DNA of 44,189 nt from Planctomycetota bacterium (GCA_027021385.1 JALUUL010000043.1:1-44189), one strand, 5' to 3'; counted from the first letter of the stretch, positions 32,825-41,515 are shown. The notes: generated from the letters alone by a model not told the origin. Numbers and translations: made by a program.

Positions 32825-33761
32825 CGTCCGCCCTCTCCATCCGGGCGTAGACCACCTTCGAGAGCATGAGCCCCAGAGAGAAAAGGAGGATCATCGGACC
32901 GGCCATCAGGACCTGGGTGACCGGATCGGGGGGCGTCAGAAAGGCTCCCGCGACGAACATCGTCAGGATCGCATGCCTCCAGTACCTCGTGTAGACCTCG
33001 GGAGTGCAGATCCGGAGTCTCACGAGCCCGAGCATCACGACGGGAAGCTGGAAGACGAATCCCAGGGCGGCCGTCAAGGCGAAAAGGAAGCGGAAGTAGT
33101 CCCGGACCGTCAAGTTGAAGGAGATCATCGGACTCGCCATTCCGGTAAGGAAGACGAGGGCGTAGGGGACCATGACGAAGTACCCGAACGCGCACCCCCC
33201 CCCGAAGAGGGCGATGCTGAACGGAAGGTAGCGCATGACCTGCCTGCGTTCGTGCCGGTAGAGCCCGGCCCCGATGAAAGACCAGGCCTGATGGAGGACG
33301 ACCGGGGCGGCGAGGATCAATCCCGCGAGCACCGCGGCCAACATGTAGGTCACGATGTCCTGAAGGGGAGTGATGGACATCAAACGCCTTGGGAGGGGGA
33401 AGCCGAAATCCTCAAGCATCCGGGCCACGTTCCGGCCGGGATATTCTTTGCCGTCCAGGATTTCTTCCCAGTGCTCCTCGATGAAGGCGTGCCGCTCCTT
33501 CTCGTAAGGGCCCAGATCCTTCGGATCCATTTTCGCGAAGGTCTCCGCGTACCACTCGGCGGCCCGTTTCTGCCAGGTGACCCGGTAAGGCCTGGTCACG
33601 ACGGACATGACCGTATCCTTCATGAAGAGAAAGACGAACATCGCCAGGCCGACGGCCGCGACTGAAACGAGAAGCCGGCGCCTCAACTCGTCGAGGTGCT
33701 CGGAAAGGGTCATCTCGACCATTTCCTCGCCGTCCTTCGGTTCCCGTTCTTCCGTGCTCAT
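32817..33761 (-). CDS. tatC: Sec-independent protein translocase TatC
   Basis: Core receptor for twin-arginine export of folded proteins. 314 residues, longer than the usual 240-260. The signature EHLDELRRRLLVS opens the protein, and transmembrane segments follow (about 30-48, 135-158, 176-203, 219-247, 262-280, 285-303) with the typical APVVLHQAWSFIGAGLYRHERRQV loop (about 152-175, in part) and TPPDPVTQ. The first extracytoplasmic loop is enlarged (about 50-130), adding roughly 40-60 residues rich in charged helix. TatC supports export of Tat substrates such as the polyferredoxin in this cluster (inference). No tatA/tatB is in the window. It overlaps cinA by 8 nt. The start at 33761 has GGGAG upstream. 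Confidence 0.96.
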   Translation of the reverse strand: MSTEEREPKDGEEMVEMTLSEHLDELRRRLLVSVAAVGLAMFVFLFMKDTVMSVVTRPYRVTWQKRAAEWYAETFAKMDPKDLGPYEKERHAFIEEHWEEILDGKEYPGRNVARMLEDFGFPLPRRLMSITPLQDIVTYMLAAVLAGLILAAPVVLHQAWSFIGAGLYRHERRQVMRYLPFSIALFGGGCAFGYFVMVPYALVFLTGMASPMISFNLTVRDYFRFLFALTAALGFVFQLPVVMLGLVRLRICTPEVYTRYWRHAILTMFVAGAFLTPPDPVTQVLMAGPMILLFSLGLMLSKVVYARMERADDG

Positions 33762-33871
33762 CGGCTCCCGTGGCTGCTTCCCCTCCGTTTCCGGGAAGGA
33801 CTCTCCCCGGAAGATCGGACGCGGCGCGGGATCATACCCGCGCCCGGTGCCGGATCACCCGCGTACAGACG

Positions 33872-33895
33872 GCGGGCCCGCGAATGCGGGCCCGC
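33872..33895 (-). terminator. Strong GC hairpin between the coiled-coil gene and tatC
   Basis: The palindromic decamer GCGGGCCCGC occurs twice (33872-33881 and 33886-33895), with GAAT between. Together they can form a 10-bp hairpin on either strand. It lies in the 186-nt gap after the BRCT-like gene and upstream of tatC, both on the minus strand, so it is a probable terminator or attenuator. No T-tract follows. Confidence 0.6.
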
Positions 33896-33947
33896 GCTTC
33901 GAGGATCGAGGACCGGTCCCGCAACCGGCCCTTCGGGATCCTCCGGG

Positions 33948-35195
33948 TCAGAGACGGAGGAAGTCCCGGATCTTGTTGAAGGCCGCGATCTCCACGTTCC
34001 ATCGGGACGCGGCCAGGAACTCCGGAGTCGCCTCGAGATCGACGGCATCCTCGCCGAGAGGCTTGCGTCCCGTGATGACGAGATCGACCTCGGGGGTCAT
34101 CTTGTCGTGGACGACGTTGCCGTAGCTCTCCAGGATCCTCTTCAGTTCGTCCTTCGTGAAGGGATAGACGAAGCGCCCCAGAAGGTAGATGTGCCGCTTC
34201 AGGCCCGGGGAGTAGAGATCGTTGAGGATCAGGTCGTTCTGGACGACCGGATTCATCTTGTCCTTGAGGTCGGTGATCCGGACCATCGACTTGTCCCGCT
34301 CGACGCGGACCACGATCGCGTAGGCCTTGATCGAGCCGCCGTCCTTGCCGGGCTCGACGACCCGGAAGACCATCCCCGACTTGACGAGGTCCTGGGCGCC
34401 CCGATCGATCCAGGCCAATCCCGTCATCTCGGAGGATTCGAGGATCCTGCCGTCGGGAGCACCGGGGGAATTGATCAGCTTGATCCGGTCGGCCATCGTC
34501 TGCACGTGGGCGCTCATGGCCTGTAGTTCGCGCTCCTTGGCGGCCAACTTCTTGCTCGAGGCCTCCTCGATCGAACGGCGCTCGTCCCGGGCCCTCTGCA
34601 CCTTGCTGCGCTGATCGGCCAGTTGCGCCTGCAGGTTCCTCTGCGTCTGGTCCAGGTTGCGTTCCACCTGGCGCTTCTCGTCCTGGAGGCGGCTGATCTC
34701 CTCGTCCTTCGCCGAACGGACGCTCGCGAGGGTCTCATTGATCTGGTCGCGCTCCGCTCTCGTGTTGTTCAACGTGGATTCGAGACTCGCGACCTGGTCC
34801 TGGACCGAACTCAGCTTGTTCTTCGCAGCGTTCAGAATCTCGTTTAAGCTCTTGAGCGAGCCGGGGATGCCGAACGCGCCCTTGAACACCTCGAGGGTCG
34901 AGGCGAGCTTCGTCGGGGTCGTGAACTCGCTCGTCGGCGGAATGTCGGGGTTCGTGGCCTTGAACTCTCCCCGGTTGCCGACGACCTCGGAGATCGCCTT
35001 GAGCTGATTGATCCGCTCCGCGAGGCGGGCATTGGCCTCGTCCCTCTCCTTCTTCGCGGAGAGGTATTCGGCCTTGGCCTGGTCGGCCTCCGTGTGCTTG
35101 ATGTAGCCGTAGCCGACGCCGCCCAGGAACAGGACCATCGGCACCAAGGCCCAGAAGATATTCACGTGCGCAATGCCACGTTCGCGAGAAACCAT
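33948..35195 (-). CDS. Membrane-anchored coiled-coil protein with BRCT-like C-terminus
   Basis: 415 residues from ATG 35195, with GAGAGGA 7 nt upstream. The frame is open further upstream, but that part is arginine/proline-rich and not protein-like. One transmembrane helix (12-31), then coiled-coil (about 36-72 and 112-240, heptads with DEEISRLQDEKRQVERNLDQ in the middle). A beta-rich domain (about 247-330) begins with DGRILESSEMTGLAWIDRGA. The C-terminal 80 residues resemble a BRCT domain: IYLLGRFVYPFTKDELKRIL, then GNVVHDKMTPEVDLVITGRKP and NVEIAAFNKIRDFL as the closing helix. Orientation suggests most of the protein is outside the cytoplasm, but the topology is undecided. Unrecognised family. 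Confidence 0.75.
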   Translation of the reverse strand: MVSRERGIAHVNIFWALVPMVLFLGGVGYGYIKHTEADQAKAEYLSAKKERDEANARLAERINQLKAISEVVGNRGEFKATNPDIPPTSEFTTPTKLASTLEVFKGAFGIPGSLKSLNEILNAAKNKLSSVQDQVASLESTLNNTRAERDQINETLASVRSAKDEEISRLQDEKRQVERNLDQTQRNLQAQLADQRSKVQRARDERRSIEEASSKKLAAKERELQAMSAHVQTMADRIKLINSPGAPDGRILESSEMTGLAWIDRGAQDLVKSGMVFRVVEPGKDGGSIKAYAIVVRVERDKSMVRITDLKDKMNPVVQNDLILNDLYSPGLKRHIYLLGRFVYPFTKDELKRILESYGNVVHDKMTPEVDLVITGRKPLGEDAVDLEATPEFLAASRWNVEIAAFNKIRDFLRL

Positions 35196-35636
35196 GCTCG
35201 TCCTCTCTGGTTCAGAGATGTTGCGGGAATCTGCAGGAACCGGGAGCCCTTGCCGGGCCGGCAGGGACAGCGCTCCCATGCGGGGAATCCTCGGGAGCCG
35301 GATGCACCGCGCTCCACGATCAGAGGAGTGTATCCCATGGACGGCCCTTCGGCAGAGCGAAGGGGGCGGCCTTCCTCCTCGGCGGGGCTCGACCCAGGAT
35401 GGAGGGATGAGCGGCCGATTCTCGGCCCCATCGGAGCCCGGGTCAAGACCCGCGGGCCCTCCCTTGCGCCGGAAGCCCGGTTTCGGTAACGGGTTCCGGC
35501 CGTGAAGCCCCGAAAAGACGGGGAGAAAGAGGGGGGGGTCATGCATGATGGGACCCGGGCGGGGAGAAAGCCCCCTTCCCGGCACGGCCCCGGGAAACCC
35601 TCCCCTTCCGAACCGTAACGGAGGCCCCCGAACTCG
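35196..35636. other. Divergent intergenic region with stacked inverted repeats
   Basis: 441 nt between the coiled-coil gene and coaE, so it should hold the two promoters. I found no clear -35/-10 pair. Three hairpin-forming repeats lie close together: CGGGTC/GACCCG (35439-35452), an 11-bp bulged stem at 35468-35500 with a GTTTCGGTAA loop, and CCCCG/CGGGG (35508-35523) with an AAAAGA loop. They could form a structured 5' leader of coaE-rho or a small RNA. No open frame here looks coding. Confidence 0.4.
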
Positions 35637-36266
35637 ATGGAAACATCCTCAAGGCAAATCCCGCAATCCCCTCGGCCCAGGGTCCTCGGCCTCCTCGCCG
35701 GAATCGGGGCCGGGAAGACGACCGTAGCCGGCCTGCTCGCACGGCGCGGCTGGACGATCATCGACGCGGACCGGATCGCCCGGGCGGTCCTCGAGGACGG
35801 CTACCTCCAGACCCGGATCCTCGAGGTCTTCGGCCCCGGGGTCCAGGGGAAGGACGGAAGGGTGGACCGCGAGGCCCTCGCAAAGAGGGTCTTCCGGGAT
35901 CGCGAGGCTCGGCGCCGTCTCGAGGTCCTCTGCCATCCGGAGATCCAGCGGAGAATTCTCGAGGAGCTGGACCAGGCCCTCGCAGAAGGGCATCGGGTCG
36001 TTCTCGACGTCCCCCTTCTCCTCGAGAAAGGGATGGCCTCCAGGTGCGACAAGCTCCTGTTCATCGAAGCCCCTGCTCCCATCAGGAGGTCGCGGGCGAA
36101 CGCGAGGGGGATCCCCCCCGAGGACTGGGCCGCGCGGGAGGCCGCCCAGTGCCCCCTCGAGGAGAAGAAGGGACGGGCGGACGCCGTCGTCGACAACTCG
36201 GGCGACCTCGCCCGCACCGAGATCTCCCTCGAGACCGCCCTCGCCCGTCTCGGGCTGGAATCCTGA
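35637..36266 (+). CDS. coaE: Dephospho-CoA kinase
   Basis: Last step of coenzyme A synthesis: phosphorylates the 3'-hydroxyl of dephospho-CoA with ATP. 209 residues with a P-loop GIGAGKTTVAG (the usual form is GGIGSGKS), preceded by RVLGLLA. The IIDADRIAR segment matches the acceptor-substrate motif DAD, and HPEIQRRI, VLDVPLLLEKG and LFIEAPAPIRRSRANARG follow family order, with an LID-like lysine/arginine pair. Start ATG 35637 has GGAGG about 12 nt upstream. rho starts 184 nt after it on the same strand. The unusual Ala/Thr in the P-loop is compatible with activity. Confidence 0.93.
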   Translation: METSSRQIPQSPRPRVLGLLAGIGAGKTTVAGLLARRGWTIIDADRIARAVLEDGYLQTRILEVFGPGVQGKDGRVDREALAKRVFRDREARRRLEVLCHPEIQRRILEELDQALAEGHRVVLDVPLLLEKGMASRCDKLLFIEAPAPIRRSRANARGIPPEDWAAREAAQCPLEEKKGRADAVVDNSGDLARTEISLETALARLGLES

Positions 36267-36450
36267 AAGTCCGGGGACCGGGGTCTTCCCCTGGAAGGGA
36301 AAAACGGGCAGACTGGATTTCGACCGGATCGCCAGGAGCCGGCCGGCGATGCTTTCGGCGTCCACCCGAGACTCGCGGGGTTCCCGCCCCTTGGCCGCCA
36401 AACCCGGGGATCATTCAGGATCTCGCACCCTCCTCCCGGAGACGTTTCCG

Positions 36451-37794
36451 ATGGCCTCCCGAGAATCCGGGCCGAAGCCGGCCCGCAGCAGCGGCAATTC
36501 CCGAACCCGCAGTTCGAAATCCAAGCTCGAGACCCTTCACCTTCTCGATCTGCAGCGATCTTCCGTCCCCGCCCTGGTCAAGCTTCTCGAGGATCTCGGC
36601 GGAGACCCCCCTCCCCAACCCAATCACCATGACCTCGTGATCCGCATCCTGCTCAAACATACCGAGCAGGGTGGACAGGTCATCGGACACGGGTTCCTGG
36701 AAGTCCTTCCCGACGGTTTCGGGTTCCTCCGATCTCCGCACTACAACTACCAGCCGGGACCGGACGACATCTACGTTTCCCCTTCCCAGATTGTGCGCTT
36801 CGGCCTCCGGGACGGAAGCGAGATCGAGGGCCCGCTGAGGCCTCCGAAGAACAACGAGAAGTACTTCGCGCTCTTCCAGGTCGGGAGCATCGAGGGGATG
36901 GACCCCGAGGCGAGGCGGAGGATGACCCCTTTCGAGGAGCTAACTCCCCGCTATCCGACAGGGAGACTTCAGCTCGAGACTTCGGGAGGGACCCTGGCCA
37001 ACAGGGTCATCGACCTCCTGGCTCCGATGGGGAAGGGCCAGCGCGCACTCGTCGTCGCCCCTCCGAAAGCCGGCAAGACGATGCTCCTCCAGGGAATCGC
37101 GAACGGGATCCTCGCGAACCACGAGGACGTCCACCTGATCGTCCTCCTCGTCGATGAGCGGCCGGAGGAGGTCACCGACATGCGCGAGGCCGTCCGCTCG
37201 GAACGGGCCGAGGTCGTCGCCTCGACCTTCGACGAGGCCCCGATCCGGCACATGCACGCGATGAAGATGGTCCTCGGCAAGGCCAAGCGCCTCGTCGAGC
37301 GTGGGAAGGACGTCGTCATCCTCCTGGACTCGATCACGAGGCTCGCCCGCGCGAGCAACGTCGACTCCCCGAGCAGCGGCAAGCTCCTCTCCGGAGGGCT
37401 CGATCCGACCGCCATGCAGCGCCCCAAGGCCTTCTTCGGGGCGGCGAGGGACCTGGACGGAGCCGGTTCCCTGACGATCGTCGCGACCGCCCTCATCGAC
37501 ACCGGCAGCAGGATGGACGAGGTCATCTTCGAGGAGTTCAAGGGGACCGGAAACTGCGAGATCGTGCTCGACCGCGGGCTCGCGGACCGCCGGATCTTCC
37601 CCGCGATCGACGTCCTCAAGACCGGGACGAGGAGGGAGGAACTCCTCTTGACCGAGGAGGATCTCCACCGAGTTCACGTCCTCCGCAAGGTCCTCGCGGG
37701 CATGCCCCCTCACGAGGCCACCGAACTCCTCCTCGACAAGCTGAAGCGGAGCACTTCGAACCGCGAGTTCCTCTCCTCTCTCCGCGCGGATTGA
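36451..37794 (+). CDS. rho: Transcription termination factor Rho
   Basis: RNA-dependent ATPase that ends transcription at rut-site RNAs. 447 residues from ATG 36451, with GGAG upstream; a frame open from 36349 would add 34 low-complexity residues. N-terminal basic-serine tail (about 1-25), then the Rho N-domain, and the cold-shock-like RNA-binding segment (DGFGFLRSPHYNYQPGPDDIYVSPSQI, about 88-114, in part). The ATPase domain has Walker A APPKAGKT (203-210), LIVLLVDERPEEVTDM and VVILLDSITRLARA, then GLDPTAMQRPKAFFGAARD with the Q-loop-like region, and TALIDTGSRMDEVIFEEFKG. The window has few T-tract terminators, so Rho may carry more of the termination (inference). Ends 13 nt before the convergent GH172-like gene. 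Confidence 0.96.
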   Translation: MASRESGPKPARSSGNSRTRSSKSKLETLHLLDLQRSSVPALVKLLEDLGGDPPPQPNHHDLVIRILLKHTEQGGQVIGHGFLEVLPDGFGFLRSPHYNYQPGPDDIYVSPSQIVRFGLRDGSEIEGPLRPPKNNEKYFALFQVGSIEGMDPEARRRMTPFEELTPRYPTGRLQLETSGGTLANRVIDLLAPMGKGQRALVVAPPKAGKTMLLQGIANGILANHEDVHLIVLLVDERPEEVTDMREAVRSERAEVVASTFDEAPIRHMHAMKMVLGKAKRLVERGKDVVILLDSITRLARASNVDSPSSGKLLSGGLDPTAMQRPKAFFGAARDLDGAGSLTIVATALIDTGSRMDEVIFEEFKGTGNCEIVLDRGLADRRIFPAIDVLKTGTRREELLLTEEDLHRVHVLRKVLAGMPPHEATELLLDKLKRSTSNREFLSSLRAD

Positions 37795-37807
37795 AGGAGG
37801 CGCGGGC

Positions 37808-40081
37808 CTATCGCAGGGCCGCGTGGAAGCCGAAGCCTCCAAGGTGATTCTCGACCTTGAGCAGTAGGACGTTGCGCCCCTTCCGGACCTCGACCGGGAG
37901 GCGCTCCTGCTCGGGCTCCGAACCGCGGATGACGAGCCGGCGGCGGAGAAGCCGCCCGTTCCACCAGACCTTGAAGCCGTCGTCGGTCCCGAGGAGGAGC
38001 GTCCCCTTCCTCGAAGTCTCGGAGGAGATCTCCGCCAGGGCGTAGACGACGACATCCTCCCCCGGTTCGAAGACCCTCCGCAGATCGACGTAGCCGTCGG
38101 GAACCTTCGAGACTTCTACTTCGAACCAGCCGGTCCTCCCCGAACCGAGAACCGGGAAGGACGAATCCTTCCACTCCCTCGAGGAGGGGAAATCCCCGGG
38201 GTTTTTCTCGGGGGGAAACAGAAGGTCGAGCCCCTTCCTGCCGGGGTTCGGAAAGGGCCCGCAGACCAGGAACCGTCGCAGGCAATCGCGGTAGGGAAGG
38301 AAACGGAGGCGATCCAACCAGAGCGTGCCGGATTCCGCCTCGAGGACCAGCAGGGCCTCCCCTCCAGGCGTCGTCACCGGACTTCCGGTCAGGATCCTGG
38401 TCCCCGTCCCCTCGCGCAGATTCAAAGGGGTCTTCGTTCCCAGGAGATCGATCGACCCCTTCTGCGGCGCTCCGTTCTCGGCCAGGCGGAACTCGGGAAG
38501 CCATCTTCCCGCGGGGAGGGAGGGCAGGAGGAGCCGCACCTTCTTTCCCGCGGGCAGCGCGAGGACGGCGGCCCCCGAGAGCCCCGCCTCCCTTCCAGCG
38601 GGGGCGAGCAGGAAGGATCGCGCGCCCTCGAGGTCCTCGGCCTCGAAGCCGAGCCGCGGGGGCCGTGGAGGATCGGCCCTCAGGGGCCAGGGGGGAGGAG
38701 CATCGTCTTCCCTCCCTTGCGCATCCTCCGCGTACCAGAACGCGAGACTCGCGTAGCGGACGCCCTCCGTGTCGTTCGTCCCCCCATGCTCGAGTTCGAA
38801 GCGGAAGCTCCTCTCGAAGGAGACAGGGTCGGGGACGTGGAAGCGGCAGACCGCGATCCTCCCCTCCTCCTCCTTGACCGCGAGCGAGGCGAAGGGATGG
38901 GCGAAGAGCCCGCCTCGGAAGTACCAGGCTCCGTCGAAATAATCCTCGGTTCCCGTTCCCCGGAACCGGATCTTCCCGTCCGCCCGGATCTCCTCGTCGC
39001 CCTCGAGAAAGGAGAGTCCCCGACCCCCGGAATCCATCCAGCAACAGAGCCCGACGAAGTGGCCCGGCCCCCCAGCTTCCAGGATGCGGACTGGACGCCC
39101 CCGCCGGGTCTCCGCGATCCGGTAGGCGGCATGGAGATACCTCGGGGGGACGGGGAAAGAGCCCGGACTCCAGGCCCACCGGAAATCGAAGGGTAGGGGG
39201 GGAGCCTCCCCATCCTCCTGCAGAAGGACGATCCGGCATTCCTCGAGGAAGGGCATCGGCAGGTGGAACCACCTCGCCCCTCCGACGCCGCCGAGCACGG
39301 AGGTCTGGAAACCCGCCCCCCCGCGGGCGCATCCCATAAACTCCCGCAGGGGAACGTCGATCGCGGGAAGTTCCGCGCCGTCGAAGAAGATCCTGCAACG
39401 GACCGAGGAGGAGAGCCGCGACCATGGAAGCCGGAAACGCAGTCCGCGAAGGACGCCCGGACCTTCGAGGCGGCAGAGTTCCACCGAGCGGCGCAGGGTC
39501 CCGTCCGGGAGTCCCCCCGCGCGGGTTCCCGGCTCCTCGACCCCGAACCGCGCCCAGGCGGCCGCGAAACGGGCCTCGACCTCGGAAACGGGCCGCTTCC
39601 AATCTCCCCCCTCGTGCAGGATCCCGTATCCGATCTGGTAGTAACAGTCGAGATCCGGATCACGTTCCGGGGAAAGGGTCGCGAGCAGACCGCCCCGGAA
39701 GGCCATCGGGCGATGGGAGAGCTTACCTCCTCCGACACCTCCCGCGGGGAGACCTGAGGGCAGGGCGCCTTTTCCGCGTCCCGCCGCCTTTCCGGAGAAC
39801 AGGCCGGCGAAAAGGCCGTCGAAGAGGACGCGTCCGTCCCCGAGGCTCAGCAGCCGCAACCGTCCTTTCGGGTTCGCGGACCAGATCCGCTGCACGAGTC
39901 CCGATCCTCGGACCCGGAGCAGGACCTTCCGCCCCTTCCTCTCGCCGGCGAAGTTCCCGTGGTCCCGGTTCCCACCGGTCGGATCCCCTGAGGAGACCTG
40001 CCGGGCCTCGAGTTCCGGAGGCCGCCAGAGATCCTGCAGGCCCTGGAGGGAAAGGAACCCCACACACAGGAGAGCGAACAT
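37808..40081 (-). CDS. Secreted DUF2961/GH172-like protein
   Basis: 757 residues with a short signal peptide (MFALLCVGFLSLQG). The central DUF2961 domain (about 25-420) carries the hallmark GTGTEDYFDGAWYF and WSPGSFPVPPRYLHAAYR. This domain defines glycoside hydrolase family 172, whose members act on difructose dianhydrides or alpha-linked fructofuranosides/arabinofuranosides. The C-terminal half (about 460-757) has two further beta-sandwich-like modules, the last with LLLGTDDGFKVWWNGRLL and VRKGRNVLLLKVEN, similar to carbohydrate-binding or PA14-like lectin modules. Strong AAGGAGG precedes the start by 10 nt. It shares direction with the PDZ-thioredoxin gene upstream (78 nt) and may be its operon partner. 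Substrate cannot be inferred. Confidence 0.87.
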   Translation of the reverse strand: MFALLCVGFLSLQGLQDLWRPPELEARQVSSGDPTGGNRDHGNFAGERKGRKVLLRVRGSGLVQRIWSANPKGRLRLLSLGDGRVLFDGLFAGLFSGKAAGRGKGALPSGLPAGGVGGGKLSHRPMAFRGGLLATLSPERDPDLDCYYQIGYGILHEGGDWKRPVSEVEARFAAAWARFGVEEPGTRAGGLPDGTLRRSVELCRLEGPGVLRGLRFRLPWSRLSSSVRCRIFFDGAELPAIDVPLREFMGCARGGAGFQTSVLGGVGGARWFHLPMPFLEECRIVLLQEDGEAPPLPFDFRWAWSPGSFPVPPRYLHAAYRIAETRRGRPVRILEAGGPGHFVGLCCWMDSGGRGLSFLEGDEEIRADGKIRFRGTGTEDYFDGAWYFRGGLFAHPFASLAVKEEEGRIAVCRFHVPDPVSFERSFRFELEHGGTNDTEGVRYASLAFWYAEDAQGREDDAPPPWPLRADPPRPPRLGFEAEDLEGARSFLLAPAGREAGLSGAAVLALPAGKKVRLLLPSLPAGRWLPEFRLAENGAPQKGSIDLLGTKTPLNLREGTGTRILTGSPVTTPGGEALLVLEAESGTLWLDRLRFLPYRDCLRRFLVCGPFPNPGRKGLDLLFPPEKNPGDFPSSREWKDSSFPVLGSGRTGWFEVEVSKVPDGYVDLRRVFEPGEDVVVYALAEISSETSRKGTLLLGTDDGFKVWWNGRLLRRRLVIRGSEPEQERLPVEVRKGRNVLLLKVENHLGGFGFHAALR

Positions 40082-40159
40082 CGGAGAGGATCCTCCTTGA
40101 ATCCCCGGGGGAGTCCGCGGCGAGACCCGGGCCGTCCCGGAAAAAAGGAGCGAAACTGG

Positions 40160-41515
40160 TCAGGACCCCTTGCGCTTCAGGAGCCCCTTCAAACGTTCGA
40201 GTTCCTTGCGCAAGGCCTCCTGCTTCTGCTCGAGTTCGCGGAGTTTCTCGAGAATCTCCGGCTGTTCCCCGCCGATCCGCCCGCCCTCGCGCCCCTTCGG
40301 GCCTTCGTTCTTCCGTGCGGAGCGAGCAGCCTTCGCCTTCGCGGAAGGGCGCGGAGGCCTCTTTCGGTTTGGAAGCCGTCTCGGAGACTTCGCCGGGGAA
40401 GCTTTTCTCCCCTTCCCTGGCGCCCGGATCGGAGCCCTCCCGCCGACCGGCTTCTTCGAAGGGATCCCGAGCCACCGGCTGATCCGGTTCGCGAGAAGCG
40501 GGGGCGGGAGATAGCCGGTGAAACGCCCGAGGACCCTCCCTCCGGGCGCCTGGAGGACGACGTGCGGAATCCCGCTGACCCCGAACTCGTCGGCCAACCG
40601 TTCCTGTTTGTCGACGTCGATCCTCACCGGAACGACCTTCTGGAGAAGCCGGCGCACCTCCGGGGCCTCGAAGCTCCGTTCGAGGCGCTTGCAGGGCGCG
40701 CACCAGTCGGCCCGGAAATCGAGGAGGAGGGGTCTCCCGCTTCGAGCGGAGAGGTCCTCGGCCTTCCGGTAATCCGTCAACCACCGGACCCGATCCGATG
40801 CGGTCGCCGCCGGTGGCACGATCCCTCCCGGCTTCGGCGCCCTTCCCCCGAGAAAGGCCTGGATCTCGAGGGTCTTCCCTCCCCTGCGGACCTCGAGGGC
40901 GAGCGGACGCCCGGCCCCGGTCCGCCGGATCAGGCTCACGAGGTCATCGAGATCGCGCGCGGGAATTCCGCCCGCGGAGAGGACGACGTCCCCCTTTTTC
41001 AGACCGGCCTTCGCGGCCGCTCCCCCCGGTTCGACGCGATCGATCCAGATCCGGCCTCCTTCCTCCTGCGCGAGTTCGACACCGAGGACCCCGGGCACCC
41101 TCGCCTGCGGCCGGTTTCCGACCGCCTTTGCGGTTTTCCGTCCCTTCTTCCCGGAAACCCTTCCGTTCCCCGACGCGTTCTTCCGTTCGGGTCGCGCGCT
41201 CAGGACGAGGGCGAGATCGAAGCGCTTCCCGGATCGCTCGATACCGAGCCGCACCTTCGCCCCGGCCTTCTTCGCAGCGATCCAGTCGAAAAGCTGTTCG
41301 GAGTTCCGGAGCTTCTTCCCGTCCGCGGCGATGATCAGGTCGCCGATCTTCAATCCCCCCTTCGCGGCGGGGGACCCCGGAAGGACCTCGACGATCCGCG
41401 GGAGCCCGCTCCTCCCCTCGGAAATCGAGATTCCGAGGAACCCTCCCTCCTGGGCTGCGAGCGGAAGAACGAGGAGGAACATCGGGAGAAGGACGTTCAG
41501 GGCTCTGGCGTTCAT
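40160..41515 (-). CDS. Exported PDZ-PDZ-thioredoxin fusion protein
   Basis: 451 residues from ATG 41515, with GGAGG 5 nt upstream; an in-frame ATG at 41548 lacks this. Signal peptide 1-21 (ends LPLAAQEGG). PDZ-like domain 1 (about 26-105: FLGISISEGRSGLPRIVEV, PGSPAAKGGLKIGDLIIAADG), PDZ-like domain 2 (about 142-222: RVEPGGAAAKAGLKKGDVV). Thioredoxin-like domain (about 245-350) has the redox motif WCAPC (271-275) and cis-proline loop SGIPH (314-318). A long basic proline-alanine linker (about 353-415) precedes a C-terminal coiled coil (420-447, EILEKLRELEQKQEALRKEL). It could be a periplasmic disulphide isomerase or reductase tethered to a partner. A partner protease is not in the window. Confidence 0.88.
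   Translation of the reverse strand: MNARALNVLLPMFLLVLPLAAQEGGFLGISISEGRSGLPRIVEVLPGSPAAKGGLKIGDLIIAADGKKLRNSEQLFDWIAAKKAGAKVRLGIERSGKRFDLALVLSARPERKNASGNGRVSGKKGRKTAKAVGNRPQARVPGVLGVELAQEEGGRIWIDRVEPGGAAAKAGLKKGDVVLSAGGIPARDLDDLVSLIRRTGAGRPLALEVRRGGKTLEIQAFLGGRAPKPGGIVPPAATASDRVRWLTDYRKAEDLSARSGRPLLLDFRADWCAPCKRLERSFEAPEVRRLLQKVVPVRIDVDKQERLADEFGVSGIPHVVLQAPGGRVLGRFTGYLPPPLLANRISRWLGIPSKKPVGGRAPIRAPGKGRKASPAKSPRRLPNRKRPPRPSAKAKAARSARKNEGPKGREGGRIGGEQPEILEKLRELEQKQEALRKELERLKGLLKRKGS

Noticed and set aside
35337..35489. Short frame with AGAGGAG before ATG in the divergent region
   Set aside because: It has a plausible ribosome-binding site but only 50 low-complexity codons that overlap the inverted repeats, so coding is unlikely.
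36278..36294. CCGGGG/CCCCTGG hairpin after coaE
   Set aside because: The stem is six base pairs with a bulge and has no T-tract, so it is too weak to call as a terminator.
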